A stretch of DNA of 64,000 nt, from positions 62,001 to 126,000 of the forward strand of contig NZ_JAIBKA010000006.1 of NCBI RefSeq assembly GCF_022603395.1, given 5' to 3'. The notes under the pieces were generated by a model. It made no database searches, had not been told where the DNA came from, and saw only the letters and a list, made by a program, of their open reading frames with translations. The stretch comes from Desulfoferrobacter suflitae. GTDB lineage: Bacteria; Desulfobacterota; Syntrophobacteria; Syntrophobacterales; Syntrophobacteraceae. The position numbers and the translations under genes are program-made. This document shows positions 8,848 through 17,892 of this stretch, piece by piece (the stretch's first letter is position 1; every line of letters begins with the position of its first letter).

Positions 8848-9826
8848 CGGGCAGGATCGCGCCATGCGCGATATCGTGGAAGTGGTTGAACGCTGCGATC
8901 GATTTGTGGTGGCAACGCATGTACGCCCCGATGGTGACGCCATCGGCTCGGTTTTGGCTTTGACCTATATGCTCCGCAAATTGGGCAAGACAGCCGATCC
9001 CTACTGCCAGGATGCGGTGCCGCCGGCACAGGCGTTTTTGCCCGGGAGCAGCGAAATCCGCCACCGTCTTAACAAGCCGGATCACTATGCAGCCGCCGTT
9101 CTGGTCGACTGCGGCAGCTATCTCCGCGTTGGAGACGACCTGGCCAAATCGATTCGCGCCATTGCCACGGTCGTCAATATCGATCATCACGTAAACGACT
9201 CGCCGTTCGGCAACCCCTATTGGGTCGACTCGACGGCGAGCAGCACCTGTGAAATGCTCTACCGGTTGGGCGCGCACCTGCGCCTGGCGCTCGACCCCGA
9301 CATCGCCACTCAGCTCTATACCGGGCTTTTGACAGATACCGGTTCGTTTCGATTTTCCAACACCAACCAAACGGTTCTGCAAATTGCCGCCAGTCTGGTG
9401 GCAGCGGGAGCGCAGCCCGCTTATATCGCAGAGCAGATCTACGAATCGGCGTCCCCGGAAAGCATGCAGCTGTTGGCGAGAATGCTTGCAACCATCGATT
9501 TCGCCGCCGATAATCGCCTGGCAACGGCCGAATTGACCCGGCAAATGTTTGAGGAAACAGACACCACTCCGGTCAACAGCGAAGGGTTCATCAATCACCT
9601 GCGCTCGGTAAAATCTGTCGAACTGGCCATGCTGTTCCGTGAAGACGCCAACGGCAAAATCCACGTGAGCCTGCGCTCCAAGGGCGCTGTCGATGTGGCG
9701 GCATTTGCGCAGCGCTTTGACGGGGGCGGGCACCGCCGCGCCGCCGCTTTTCGCGTTGCCGGCAGCCTGCCAAGGACGCGGGTGGAATTCACCCGGCAGG
9801 CTCTGGCCTATTTACTCGGGGCATGA
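8840..9826 (+). CDS. nrnA: DHH/DHHA1 phosphoesterase, NrnA-like nanoRNase / pAp phosphatase
   Basis: 328 residues. The DHH domain shows the metal ligands in order: THVRPDGDAIGS (residues 31-42), LVDCGS, and NIDHHVNDSPFG with the diagnostic DHH. The DHHA1 substrate domain ends in FDGGGHRRAAAF with the GGGH loop. NrnA enzymes degrade 2-5-mer RNAs and dephosphorylate pAp. Placement between rbfA and truB is standard in many phyla. It overlaps rbfA by 8 nt and truB by 4 nt. Confidence 0.92.
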   Translation: MNNGQDRAMRDIVEVVERCDRFVVATHVRPDGDAIGSVLALTYMLRKLGKTADPYCQDAVPPAQAFLPGSSEIRHRLNKPDHYAAAVLVDCGSYLRVGDDLAKSIRAIATVVNIDHHVNDSPFGNPYWVDSTASSTCEMLYRLGAHLRLALDPDIATQLYTGLLTDTGSFRFSNTNQTVLQIAASLVAAGAQPAYIAEQIYESASPESMQLLARMLATIDFAADNRLATAELTRQMFEETDTTPVNSEGFINHLRSVKSVELAMLFREDANGKIHVSLRSKGAVDVAAFAQRFDGGGHRRAAAFRVAGSLPRTRVEFTRQALAYLLGA

Positions 9827-10830
9827 TGGCAACCAGCACAGGCAAATGTATGAAGATGACTTCAGAGGCTGAATTTTTTCGCTGCGCTCAATCGGATGTC
9901 GGCTCCTCGCCGGCAGCCGACAGCGGCATCCTGATCGTAGACAAACCCGAGGGACTCACCTCCTTTGCGGTGGTGGCCCGGGTTAAGAAATCGCTGAAGC
10001 TGAAAAAGGTCGGTCATTGCGGCACCCTCGACCCCTTTGCTACGGGGGTGCTGGTACTTTGTATCAATCAAGCCACGCGCATTGCCGACCAGCTTTCTCT
10101 GCAAGACAAACTCTATCGGTTTACGCTGCACTTTGGAGTACAGACGGATACACTGGACCGCACGGGTCAGGTGGTCCAGACCTATGATGGACCGGCCGTC
10201 GACGAAAGCGATTTGGCCGCGGCGGCACACGGTTTCGTGGGCATTCAACGGCAGCAGGTGCCGCGCTATGCGGCGGTGAAAGTCCAGGGCCGGCGCCTGT
10301 ACGAATTGGCCCGTAAAGGCGTAGAAGTTCCGCTGCCTGAACGCGACATCACAATCCACCGCCTGCGGGTGATCCGCTACCATTGGCCTGAAGCCATCAT
10401 GGAGGCCCGCTGCTCGAAGGGAACCTACATCCGGCAGCTGGCGGCGGACATTGGTCACCGGTTGGGCTGCGGTGCCCATGTGAACGCATTGAGAAGGCTG
10501 GCCAGCGGTTCATTTGACATCTGTCAGGCGATTTCCATGGAAGAATTGAAGTCGATTGCAAAGGATAATCGCTGGCGGGAAAAACTGATCTCAATGAGTG
10601 AAGCCCTGGATCATTTGCCGGCAATGGTCATCAAAGACAGGCAAATCCTGCAGGGCTTAGACAATGGGCATCTGGATCCCGCCTGGGTTGCAGAAAAACG
10701 CGGACAGTTCGCGCGCAGCGCCGGCCCTGTCCGCCTGCTGACCGGCGCCGCCCCACAGCTGCTGGCACTGTGGTGGCCCGGATCAAGCGAAGACGCACAC
10801 AGCAAGCGGCACCTTCGCGTGTTCACATGA
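9823..10830 (+). CDS. truB: tRNA pseudouridine(55) synthase TruB
   Basis: 335 residues. Makes pseudouridine 55 in the T loop of tRNAs. Catalytic motif GHCGTLDPFATGVL holds the nucleophile Asp. Also present are ILIVDKPEGLTSF near residue 40, RQQVPRYAAVKVQGRRLYELARKG, and the RCSKGTYIRQLAADIGH block. A PUA-like C-terminal domain follows. The start has two adjacent ATGs (9823 and 9826). About 35 residues before the first motif are longer than usual, so a start at a later ATG (9850 or 9856) is possible. Confidence 0.95.
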   Translation: MMATSTGKCMKMTSEAEFFRCAQSDVGSSPAADSGILIVDKPEGLTSFAVVARVKKSLKLKKVGHCGTLDPFATGVLVLCINQATRIADQLSLQDKLYRFTLHFGVQTDTLDRTGQVVQTYDGPAVDESDLAAAAHGFVGIQRQQVPRYAAVKVQGRRLYELARKGVEVPLPERDITIHRLRVIRYHWPEAIMEARCSKGTYIRQLAADIGHRLGCGAHVNALRRLASGSFDICQAISMEELKSIAKDNRWREKLISMSEALDHLPAMVIKDRQILQGLDNGHLDPAWVAEKRGQFARSAGPVRLLTGAAPQLLALWWPGSSEDAHSKRHLRVFT

Positions 10831-10930
10831 GACGGCATGAGGCAAGGTTGCAATTGTACGTTACTTTTTGAGCTGAAATAGCGATCACTACAACCGGTTT
10901 TAATATGTTTGATGAGAAGGAGGAACAATC

Positions 10931-11200
10931 GTGGTAATGACCCCTGAGAAAAAGAACGCCATCATCGACGATTTCAAAACGCATCCCTCGGATACCGGCT
11001 CTCCCGAGGTGCAAATCGCGCTGTTGAGTGAGAGGATCACTTATCTGACCGAACACTTCAAGGTTCATAAAAAAGACCATCACTCGCGACGCGGTCTGTT
11101 GAAGCTGGTCGGCCAGCGCAGACAACTGCTCAATTACCTGAAGCGCAAGAATGTGGAACGTTATAACACCGTGATTGAGAGACTGGGGCTGCGCCGCTAG
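10931..11200 (+). CDS. rpsO: 30S ribosomal protein S15
   Basis: 89 residues, the same length as E. coli S15. Signature [41 protein letters not shown] is complete, ending in [11 protein letters not shown] at 10931 is preferred to ATG at 10937 because AAGGAGG (10917-10923) lies 7 nt before the GTG, and because GTG gives the family length. S15 usually controls its own mRNA, and the 100-nt leader after truB could serve that, but I could not draw a convincing fold. Confidence 0.96.
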   Translation: MVMTPEKKNAIIDDFKTHPSDTGSPEVQIALLSERITYLTEHFKVHKKDHHSRRGLLKLVGQRRQLLNYLKRKNVERYNTVIERLGLRR

Positions 11201-11268
11201 ATTCTTCCGGTTCAGCCGTGGTTGGCCGGTGAGCGGTAACTTATCATTTAAAGAAAAGGAAATACTGT

Positions 11269-13383
11269 ATGAAATATTCGGTAGAAGTGGAGGTCGGCGG
11301 AAGGCCCCTCATCATTGAGTGCGGCCACGTCGCTCGACAAGCCAGCGGTTCTGTCATGATGCGCTACGGAGACACGGTGGTGCTGGTAGCGGCAACCAAA
11401 GAAGACCGCGTGCGGGAGGGGATCGATTTCCTTCCTTTGAGTGTGGAGTACCAGGAAATGAGCTATGCCGCAGGTCGCATTCCCGGAGGGTTTTTCCGCC
11501 GGGAGATCGGCAGACCGAGCGAGAAGGAGACTCTCACATCGAGGCTGATCGACCGCCCCATCCGTCCGCTCTTCCCCAAAAAATATGCGTTTGAAACGCA
11601 GGTTATCGCAACCGTCCTGTCTGTTGACCAGGAAAATGAACCGGACGTGGTGGCTCTCACCGGTGCGTCAGCGGCCTTGCACATTTCGCGCATTCCCTTC
11701 CAGGGTCCCGTTGCCGCTGTGCGCGTGGGCCGGGTGAACGGCGAGTTCGTCATCAACCCCAGTTCCGCTCAGTTGACCGCAAGCGATATCAACCTGGTGG
11801 TGGCGGGCAGCCATGATGCGGTGGTCATGGTCGAGGGCGGTGCCGACCTGGTGAGCGAAGACGATCTGCTGGAAGCCATCGAGACCGCTCACAAGGCTAT
11901 CATTCCTATCCTGCAGGCGCAAGACAAGCTGCAGGCGCTCGCCATGGAGCACGGAGTGAATAAGGACGAAGTCGTATCTCCGAGCAGCGACGTCGCTTTG
12001 ACAGAAGCAGTGGCACAGATTGCGGCGGATGATATGCGCACGGTCATGACGACTCCGGAAAAAATGCTGCGCAAAGAGCGCAAAAAGGCCCTCAAGAAGC
12101 GTGTAATCGAGGAATTGACGGCGGGTGGTGAACTGGCCGAACGCCGGCAGGAAATCGAAGAAGCCCTGAGTGACCTGGAAAAGCGCGTTGTCCGCCAAAT
12201 GATGATCGAAACCCAAAGACGCATCGATGGCCGACGCTTTGACGAGGTTCGCCCCATCAAAATCGAAGTCGGGCTGCTGCCAAGAACGCATGGTTCCGCC
12301 CTCTTCCAGCGGGGGGAAACCCAGGCACTGGTGGTAACGACTCTCGGCTCCTCCTCGGACGAACAAAAAATTGAAGCCCTGGCGGGGGAAACCTTCAAGT
12401 CCTTTATGCTGCACTACAATTTCCCTCCCTACTGTGTGGGTGAAGTCCGGCCTCTGCGCGGGCCCGGCCGGCGTGAAATCGGCCATGGGGCACTGGCGGA
12501 GCGTGCGGTCAAGTATCTGCTGCCCAAGGACGGTGAATTTCCCTATACGGTGAGAGTGGTGTCGGAAATTCTCGAGTCCAATGGCTCCAGTTCCATGGCG
12601 ACCGTGTGCGGCGCTTCTCTGGCCCTGATGGATGCAGGGGTTCCCATGCAGGACGCCGTTGCCGGCATTGCCATGGGACTTGTCAAAGAGGGCGATCATG
12701 TCATAGTGCTTTCCGACATCCTGGGGGATGAAGATCATCTTGGGGACATGGACTTCAAGGTGACCGGAACAGAAAACGGGGTCACCGCCATCCAAATGGA
12801 TGTGAAAATTGCCGGAATTGACCGTGAAATTCTGCGGCGTGCATTGGAACAGGCGCGCCAGGGACGTCTCTTTATCCTGGGCAAAATGAAGGAATCCATG
12901 CCCGTCTCGAGGGATCGACTTTCACCCTACGCGCCCCGCGTGGTGACCATTCAGATCAATCCCGAAAAGATCCGGGACGTGATCGGTCCGGGCGGCAAGG
13001 TGATCCGCTCCATCGTGGCGGAAACCGGGTGCAAGATCGACATCGACGACAGCGGCAGAGTGGTGGTGATGAGCCCTGACGGCGAGGCCTGCGACCAGGC
13101 CATAAACAAGATCAAGAAGCTGACCGAAGAGCCCGAGGTCGGACAGGTCTATCTGGGGCGTATCGTCCGAATCACGGATTTTGGCGCTTTCGCGGAAATC
13201 CTGCCCGGGGTGGACGGCTTGATTCACATCTCCCAGCTCGAGCATCACAGGGTTCGAAAAGTCACGGACGTGGTCAAGGAAGGGGATGAAGTGCTCGTCA
13301 AGGTGATCGAGATTGATAAAGACGGGCGCATCCGGCTCAGCCGCAAGGCAGTCATCGAGAAGCCGCAGCCGGATAAAGAGTAG
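11269..13383 (+). CDS. pnp: Polyribonucleotide nucleotidyltransferase (PNPase)
   Basis: 704 residues. Phosphorolytic 3'-5' exoribonuclease of the RNA degradosome. Two RNase PH domains (about 1-210 and 310-545) flank an alpha-helical linker. KH (about 553-615: [25 protein letters not shown]) and S1 (about 620-690: [33 protein letters not shown]) follow. Active-site marks [15 protein letters not shown] and [16 protein letters not shown] are intact. It follows rpsO by 68 nt, the common order. Confidence 0.97.
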   Translation: MKYSVEVEVGGRPLIIECGHVARQASGSVMMRYGDTVVLVAATKEDRVREGIDFLPLSVEYQEMSYAAGRIPGGFFRREIGRPSEKETLTSRLIDRPIRPLFPKKYAFETQVIATVLSVDQENEPDVVALTGASAALHISRIPFQGPVAAVRVGRVNGEFVINPSSAQLTASDINLVVAGSHDAVVMVEGGADLVSEDDLLEAIETAHKAIIPILQAQDKLQALAMEHGVNKDEVVSPSSDVALTEAVAQIAADDMRTVMTTPEKMLRKERKKALKKRVIEELTAGGELAERRQEIEEALSDLEKRVVRQMMIETQRRIDGRRFDEVRPIKIEVGLLPRTHGSALFQRGETQALVVTTLGSSSDEQKIEALAGETFKSFMLHYNFPPYCVGEVRPLRGPGRREIGHGALAERAVKYLLPKDGEFPYTVRVVSEILESNGSSSMATVCGASLALMDAGVPMQDAVAGIAMGLVKEGDHVIVLSDILGDEDHLGDMDFKVTGTENGVTAIQMDVKIAGIDREILRRALEQARQGRLFILGKMKESMPVSRDRLSPYAPRVVTIQINPEKIRDVIGPGGKVIRSIVAETGCKIDIDDSGRVVVMSPDGEACDQAINKIKKLTEEPEVGQVYLGRIVRITDFGAFAEILPGVDGLIHISQLEHHRVRKVTDVVKEGDEVLVKVIEIDKDGRIRLSRKAVIEKPQPDKE

Positions 13384-13441
13384 GCCGACCGAGACTCTGG
13401 ATCAGCGTTGTCGAGCGGCTGAAGTCAAAAGAGGGGGAATA

Positions 13442-14689
13442 TTGTATCACAAGACGGTCCTGAGCAATGGCGTACGGGTTGTTACCGAAAAGATTCCCGG
13501 TGTCCGGTCCGTGTCCACAGGGATTTGGGTCAGTGTGGGCTCGCGCGACGAGGATGACGGGGAGCAGGGCGTCACGCATTTCATCGAACATATGCTGTTC
13601 AAGGGAACGCAGCGGCGCAGCGCCCTGGATATCGCCAAAGCACTGGACGCGGTCGGCGGCTTTGCCAATGCCTTCACATCCAAGGAGCATGTCTGCTTCC
13701 ACGCCAAAGTGCTGGGGACTCACCTGCCGATGGTCGTGGACGTGCTCACGGATATCTTTTTGCACTCGACCTTCGCACCCGAAGAAATTTTGCGTGAACA
13801 ACAGGTCATCCTGCAAGAAATACGCATGATCGAAGACACGCCCGATGAGTACATCCACATTCTTCTCCAGGAGCTGTTCTGGAACCCCAACCCGCTGGGG
13901 CGCCCCATCTATGGAACGGCACAGGCCGTTGCAAGCATTGATCGGGAGCGCATCCTGCGCTACCAGGCCAGGACGTTCAACCCCGCTCGAACCGTGATCG
14001 CCGCCGCCGGAGATCTGGAGCACCAGCGATTCGTCGAGCTGGTGTCTCCCTCGATGGCAACGCTGCCCACGCGAGACAGCTCCAATACCCGTGAAACTCC
14101 CACAAACCAGGCCATCCGCGAAGTCATTCCAAAGGATCTGGAGCAGGTGCATTTGTGCCTTGGCATGCAGGGGGCATCCCATCTGGACGAAAGCCGCTTC
14201 GCCTGTCATCTGCTCAATGTCATTTTGGGCAGCAGCATGAGCAGCCGGTTGTTTCAGGAAATCCGGGAAAAGCGGGGCCTGGCCTATTCCGTCTACTCGT
14301 TCATGAACAGCCATGAAGACACCGGCCTGCTTGGCGTTTATTCAGGCATTGCCCCCGACAACGTCGAAGAAACTCTGCAGGTCATCAAGGAGCAGTTGAA
14401 CATGCTGGCAGAGCAGCCCATTGCAGAAACCGAGCTGAATGCCGCCAAGGAATATGTCAAGGGCAGCATGTATCTCAATGCAGAGATTACCGATTCCCGG
14501 ATGAACCGACTGGCCAAAAACGAGTTCTTGTTCGGACGCTACATCCCCTATGAAGAAGTTGAAGAGAAAATCAACCAGGTGACGGCACGCGAAATCCGGC
14601 AGTGGTTCCGGCAGGTTTTTCATCCGGATCAGCTGGCCCTGGTGTTGCTCGGTCCGGTTGAACCGGACAGCTTGTCTGCGGCACTGTAA
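13442..14689 (+). CDS. M16 family zinc metallopeptidase (processing-protease-like)
   Basis: About 415 residues, the single-subunit bacterial M16B type. The inverted zinc motif HxxEH is present at residues 46-50 (HFIEH), and the distal Glu lies in the QEIRMIEDTPDEY segment. The C-terminal half carries the non-catalytic M16 repeat (REKRGLAYSVYSF). Start taken as TTG at 13442, behind GAGGGGGA. An upstream ATG at 13313 would sit inside pnp. Such genes commonly follow pnp. Substrate unknown. Confidence 0.9.
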   Translation: MYHKTVLSNGVRVVTEKIPGVRSVSTGIWVSVGSRDEDDGEQGVTHFIEHMLFKGTQRRSALDIAKALDAVGGFANAFTSKEHVCFHAKVLGTHLPMVVDVLTDIFLHSTFAPEEILREQQVILQEIRMIEDTPDEYIHILLQELFWNPNPLGRPIYGTAQAVASIDRERILRYQARTFNPARTVIAAAGDLEHQRFVELVSPSMATLPTRDSSNTRETPTNQAIREVIPKDLEQVHLCLGMQGASHLDESRFACHLLNVILGSSMSSRLFQEIREKRGLAYSVYSFMNSHEDTGLLGVYSGIAPDNVEETLQVIKEQLNMLAEQPIAETELNAAKEYVKGSMYLNAEITDSRMNRLAKNEFLFGRYIPYEEVEEKINQVTAREIRQWFRQVFHPDQLALVLLGPVEPDSLSAAL

Positions 14690-14800
14690 TCCTGAAGCGG
14701 GACACTCATGCTGCGGCGCTGCCAGGCAGGATGAATTGATTCACCGGCGGTGTGCGGCACACCCGTCGCCAATGAGCGATCCACATGATGGAAACAGATT

Positions 14801-15583
14801 ATGCCTCTGTATTTTCAGATTCTTGCCAGCGGTTCTAAAGGCAATTCCATCCTGATTTGCAGTGCCGCAACGCGGGTCCTGCTGGACGCCGGTCTGAGCG
14901 GTAAGGAACTGGCCAGGCGCATGGACATGGGGGACGTGCCGGCGCGCCGGCTGGACGCCCTCGTCATCAGCCATGAACACCAGGATCATGTACGGGGCAT
15001 GGGGGTCATGAGTCGGCGCTTTGATCTTCCAGTTTACTTGAGTCAGGGGACCCTGGAGAAGCTTCCACCTCAGGTCGGTCACATTGCCCACCCCCAGGTT
15101 TTTCACCCCGGCGTTGCATTCACCATCGGCGACCTGCAAATCCGTCCTTTTGCCATCTCCCACGACGCCGCAGAACCTTCCGGTTTCATCATTCAGCACG
15201 GAGAGACTCGGCTCGGTATCTGCACCGACCTGGGAATCGCCACCCATCTGGTCAAAACCAGGCTGCAGAAGTGTCATGGACTGATACTGGAAGCCAACCA
15301 CGATACGGACATGCTGCTCAAGGGCCCCTATCCGCTGCATTTGAAACAGAGAATTCGCAGCAGACACGGACACCTTTCCAATGAGGACACCTGCGAACTG
15401 CTCAGATCCGTCTACCATGAAGCACTGAAGGTCGTAGTGTTCGCTCACCTCAGCGAAGTCAACAATCATCCTCATCTGGTCTCCCAGGGGTTTCACCAGC
15501 TGTGCCGGGTGTGCGAATGGGACGGGCTTCGCTGCGAAATCGGAAACCAGCATCAAGTGACTCCCGCTGTTGAACTGAAGTGA
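14801..15583 (+). CDS. Metallo-beta-lactamase-fold hydrolase, YycJ/WalJ-like
   Basis: 260 residues. FQILASGSKGNSILI at the start is the family hallmark. The metal motif HEHQDH is at about residues 58-66, with further ligands in FAISHDAAEP, CTDLG and the C-terminal VFAHLSEVNN. WalJ/YycJ-like enzymes are single-stranded DNA 5' exonuclease or metallohydrolase relatives; the biological role here is not settled. It follows the M16 gene by 111 nt on the same strand. Confidence 0.88.
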   Translation: MPLYFQILASGSKGNSILICSAATRVLLDAGLSGKELARRMDMGDVPARRLDALVISHEHQDHVRGMGVMSRRFDLPVYLSQGTLEKLPPQVGHIAHPQVFHPGVAFTIGDLQIRPFAISHDAAEPSGFIIQHGETRLGICTDLGIATHLVKTRLQKCHGLILEANHDTDMLLKGPYPLHLKQRIRSRHGHLSNEDTCELLRSVYHEALKVVVFAHLSEVNNHPHLVSQGFHQLCRVCEWDGLRCEIGNQHQVTPAVELK

Positions 15584-15605
15584 TACCAAGTCCAAGGAGG
15601 CGCCG

Positions 15606-16553
15606 ATGAAAGCCATACCCAAATGTCTGCTGCTGCCAATCGACGGCACGGAAGAAGCCTTGCTGCCCATCTATTTTGTGGGCCGGCTGTTTCCGCGATT
15701 GGATAAAATCGACCTCATCCTCAGTTATTTTGTTCCGCCTTTACCCCCGGTCTATGATCAGCGACCCATTTCCGCACAGATGCTGAGCAAAAAGAAACAA
15801 TTGCTCGATGCCCGGGACAAAAGCGCCCGGGCTGCCCTCGACCAGGCCAGAAGAGTGCTGCTGCTGAATGGTTTTACCGAGGAGAACATTCAGGAGCACA
15901 CCCAGGAAAAGGCCATGAGTGCCGCACATCATGCGTGCCAACTGGCCGATATCAAGAAAGTAGACGCGGTTCTGGTGCAAAAGCGCGTCAGCAGCCCACT
16001 GGAAGGACTGCTCAAAGATGATCCGAGCAGCGCTCTTTTGCAGCACTGCCTCGTGAGTCCGGTGTGGTTCATGGAAGGAGAAATCGATCCTTCCAGAGCG
16101 CTCATCTGCATTCAGGACGAAGAGCCGTCCCTCAGAGCCGTGGACCACGCGGCATTCATGCTGGCCGACACGGGCGCTGCCCTGGAGGTCGTGCATGTCA
16201 CCCCGGCCATTGCACGGGCGCTCACCAGCCCCGGCCTGCAGCCCGCAACCGAACTGCAGCAATGGCTCAAGACAGCGGCGGGCACAGACATCAAGCCGTT
16301 CATCGAAGAAGCCTGCCAGATCCTGCAAAACTCGGGCATAGACGCCTCAAGATGCCAGGTGACCATACTGCCCGGCAAGCAAAAGGGCGGCAAAGTGGCC
16401 GGGGAAATTCTTGGGTATGCGAAAAAACGCTCTGCCGGCATCGTGGTATTGGGACACTCGAACCCGGAGGGTGTTTGGAATTTCTTCAAGACCTCGGTCA
16501 CCAAGAAACTGCTCGGTGAATTTGAAAACATGTCCGTCTGGGTCAACCAGTAG
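15606..16553 (+). CDS. Tandem universal-stress-protein-like protein
   Basis: 315 residues that read as two Usp-like halves (about 1-150 and 160-315). The first starts KCLLLPIDGTEEALLPIYFVGRLF. The second ends KRSAGIVVLGHSNPEGVWNFFKTSVTKKLL, the C-terminal strand-loop of a Usp fold. The usual ATP loop G-x2-G-x9-G-S/T is incomplete (GHSNPEG..., then KTS), so nucleotide binding is uncertain. No membrane segments. SD AAGGAGG 5 nt before the ATG. Last gene of the plus-strand run that begins at rimP. Confidence 0.75.
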   Translation: MKAIPKCLLLPIDGTEEALLPIYFVGRLFPRLDKIDLILSYFVPPLPPVYDQRPISAQMLSKKKQLLDARDKSARAALDQARRVLLLNGFTEENIQEHTQEKAMSAAHHACQLADIKKVDAVLVQKRVSSPLEGLLKDDPSSALLQHCLVSPVWFMEGEIDPSRALICIQDEEPSLRAVDHAAFMLADTGAALEVVHVTPAIARALTSPGLQPATELQQWLKTAAGTDIKPFIEEACQILQNSGIDASRCQVTILPGKQKGGKVAGEILGYAKKRSAGIVVLGHSNPEGVWNFFKTSVTKKLLGEFENMSVWVNQ

Positions 16554-16565
16554 CATGTGCCCGCT

Positions 16566-16590
16566 GGGACCCGTGCCCAAAAGGGGTCCC
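16566..16590. terminator. Stem-loop between convergent usp-like and secF genes
   Basis: Perfect 7-bp stem GGGACCC (16566-16572) / GGGTCCC (16584-16590) with an 11-nt loop, 12 nt after the Usp stop. No T tract follows on the plus strand, so factor-independent termination is doubtful. The remaining 115 nt up to secF show nothing recognisable. Confidence 0.35.
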
Positions 16591-16705
16591 TCGCGCCTGC
16601 GGCCTTGGGGAAATTGGGGAAAGCTGGTCGACAATGAGCCCGAGCTGTGGAAGGTTACAGAGCCTCGGAGCCTCCCCCGCGACTCTCTTCATCCCAATAT
16701 TTTGC

Positions 16706-17776
16706 TCACACGCTCTTGGCCACGGGCTTCGCCGCTCGAGCTTTGCCCCTGGTCCAGTCCTCATAGAGGAGCAAAACGGGGCTGGCGACATAAATGGAGG
16801 AGTAAGTTCCAGTGATGATGCCTACCAGCAGAGCGAAAGCAAAATCATGAATGACGCTTCCCCCCCACAAGAATAGACTGAGTACCACGACAAGAACCGT
16901 ACCCGAGGTGAGGATGGTGCGGCTGAGGGTCTGATTGATGCTGGTGTTGATCACCACCGCCAAATCCTGACGTCGGCTCTTCTTTAAATTCTCGCGGATT
17001 CGATCGAACACGATGATGGTGTCGTTCAGTGAGAAACCCACCAGAGTGAGCAGGGCTGCCAGGATTTCAAGGGTAAACTCCTTGTTGACCAACGCAAAAA
17101 CGCCCACCGTGATGAGCACATCGTGGACGAGTGCCAGCACAGCGCCAAGGGCATAAGGCAGCTTGAGCTTCCAGCACAGGCCAAGGGTAATGATGAGAGC
17201 GCCCGCAATCAGATACGTGACGCTGACCCCGGCCGCCTGCAGCAGATATATGCCGACCATGAGCAGAGCCGCCATGATGGCACTGCTCATCCATTTGAAT
17301 TCAAACCGGCCGGAGATATAGATGGCGATAAAAAGCAGTGCGTAATAGATTGCAAACAAGGCTTTTTGACGCAAATCGTGGCCCACCTTGGGACCCACCA
17401 TCTCCACTCTTCTCACACTGACATTGTCTTTTCCATAAACAGCGTCCAGATTCTGCTGGATCTCCTGAGCAAAACTCTGCAACCCCGTGGTGATCACCTC
17501 GGTACGGATCAGGAATTCATTTTCTCCACTGCCGATTTCCTGAATGGTGCTGCGTGCAATCTGGTCCTTCAACGCTTTTCGGATGTCTTCCGGAGTGGTG
17601 CTCTGTTTAAACTGCACCTGGATGAGGGTGCCTCCGGCAAAATCCACACCCAGGTTGAGGCCGCCGCGCCAAAACAAAACCGCCACACCGAGCAAAATGA
17701 GGGTGCAGGACAAGATGCAGGCTTTAAAGCGCATCCCCACAAAATTTATATTGATTCCTGGTTTGATCAGTTCCAT
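16706..17776 (-). CDS. secF: Protein translocase subunit SecF
   Basis: 356 residues, inner-membrane partner of SecD that uses the proton gradient to drive late steps of protein export. TM1 is at about 12-30, then the GVDFAGGTLIQVQF motif and a periplasmic domain. Five more membrane segments (about 135-310) include the SecDF signature ALVHDVLITVGVFALVNKEFTLEILAALLTLVGFSLNDTIIVFDRIREN. ATG at 17776 is used because AGGGGAA stands 7 nt upstream. A GTG at 17800 would add eight residues. Third gene of yajC-secD-secF. Confidence 0.95.
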   Translation of the reverse strand: MELIKPGININFVGMRFKACILSCTLILLGVAVLFWRGGLNLGVDFAGGTLIQVQFKQSTTPEDIRKALKDQIARSTIQEIGSGENEFLIRTEVITTGLQSFAQEIQQNLDAVYGKDNVSVRRVEMVGPKVGHDLRQKALFAIYYALLFIAIYISGRFEFKWMSSAIMAALLMVGIYLLQAAGVSVTYLIAGALIITLGLCWKLKLPYALGAVLALVHDVLITVGVFALVNKEFTLEILAALLTLVGFSLNDTIIVFDRIRENLKKSRRQDLAVVINTSINQTLSRTILTSGTVLVVVLSLFLWGGSVIHDFAFALLVGIITGTYSSIYVASPVLLLYEDWTRGKARAAKPVAKSV

Positions 17777-17892
17777 TGTTGCGTTCCCCTGTCTTGTCAC
17801 CCGCTGAAAATCGAATAAGGCTGAAACCGTTTCTGACTGCCCTGCATTTGCCTGCCCCGTACCCGCACCGCGCGCTTATGGGGGGAAGATGA

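Noticed and set aside
11668-12795. A 375-codon minus-strand gene within pnp
   Set aside because: It lies opposite conserved PNPase core motifs and has no family match.
16554-16705. A T-tract terminator after the Usp-like gene
   Set aside because: The 7-bp stem lacks a following T run, so it is only listed as a weak stem-loop.
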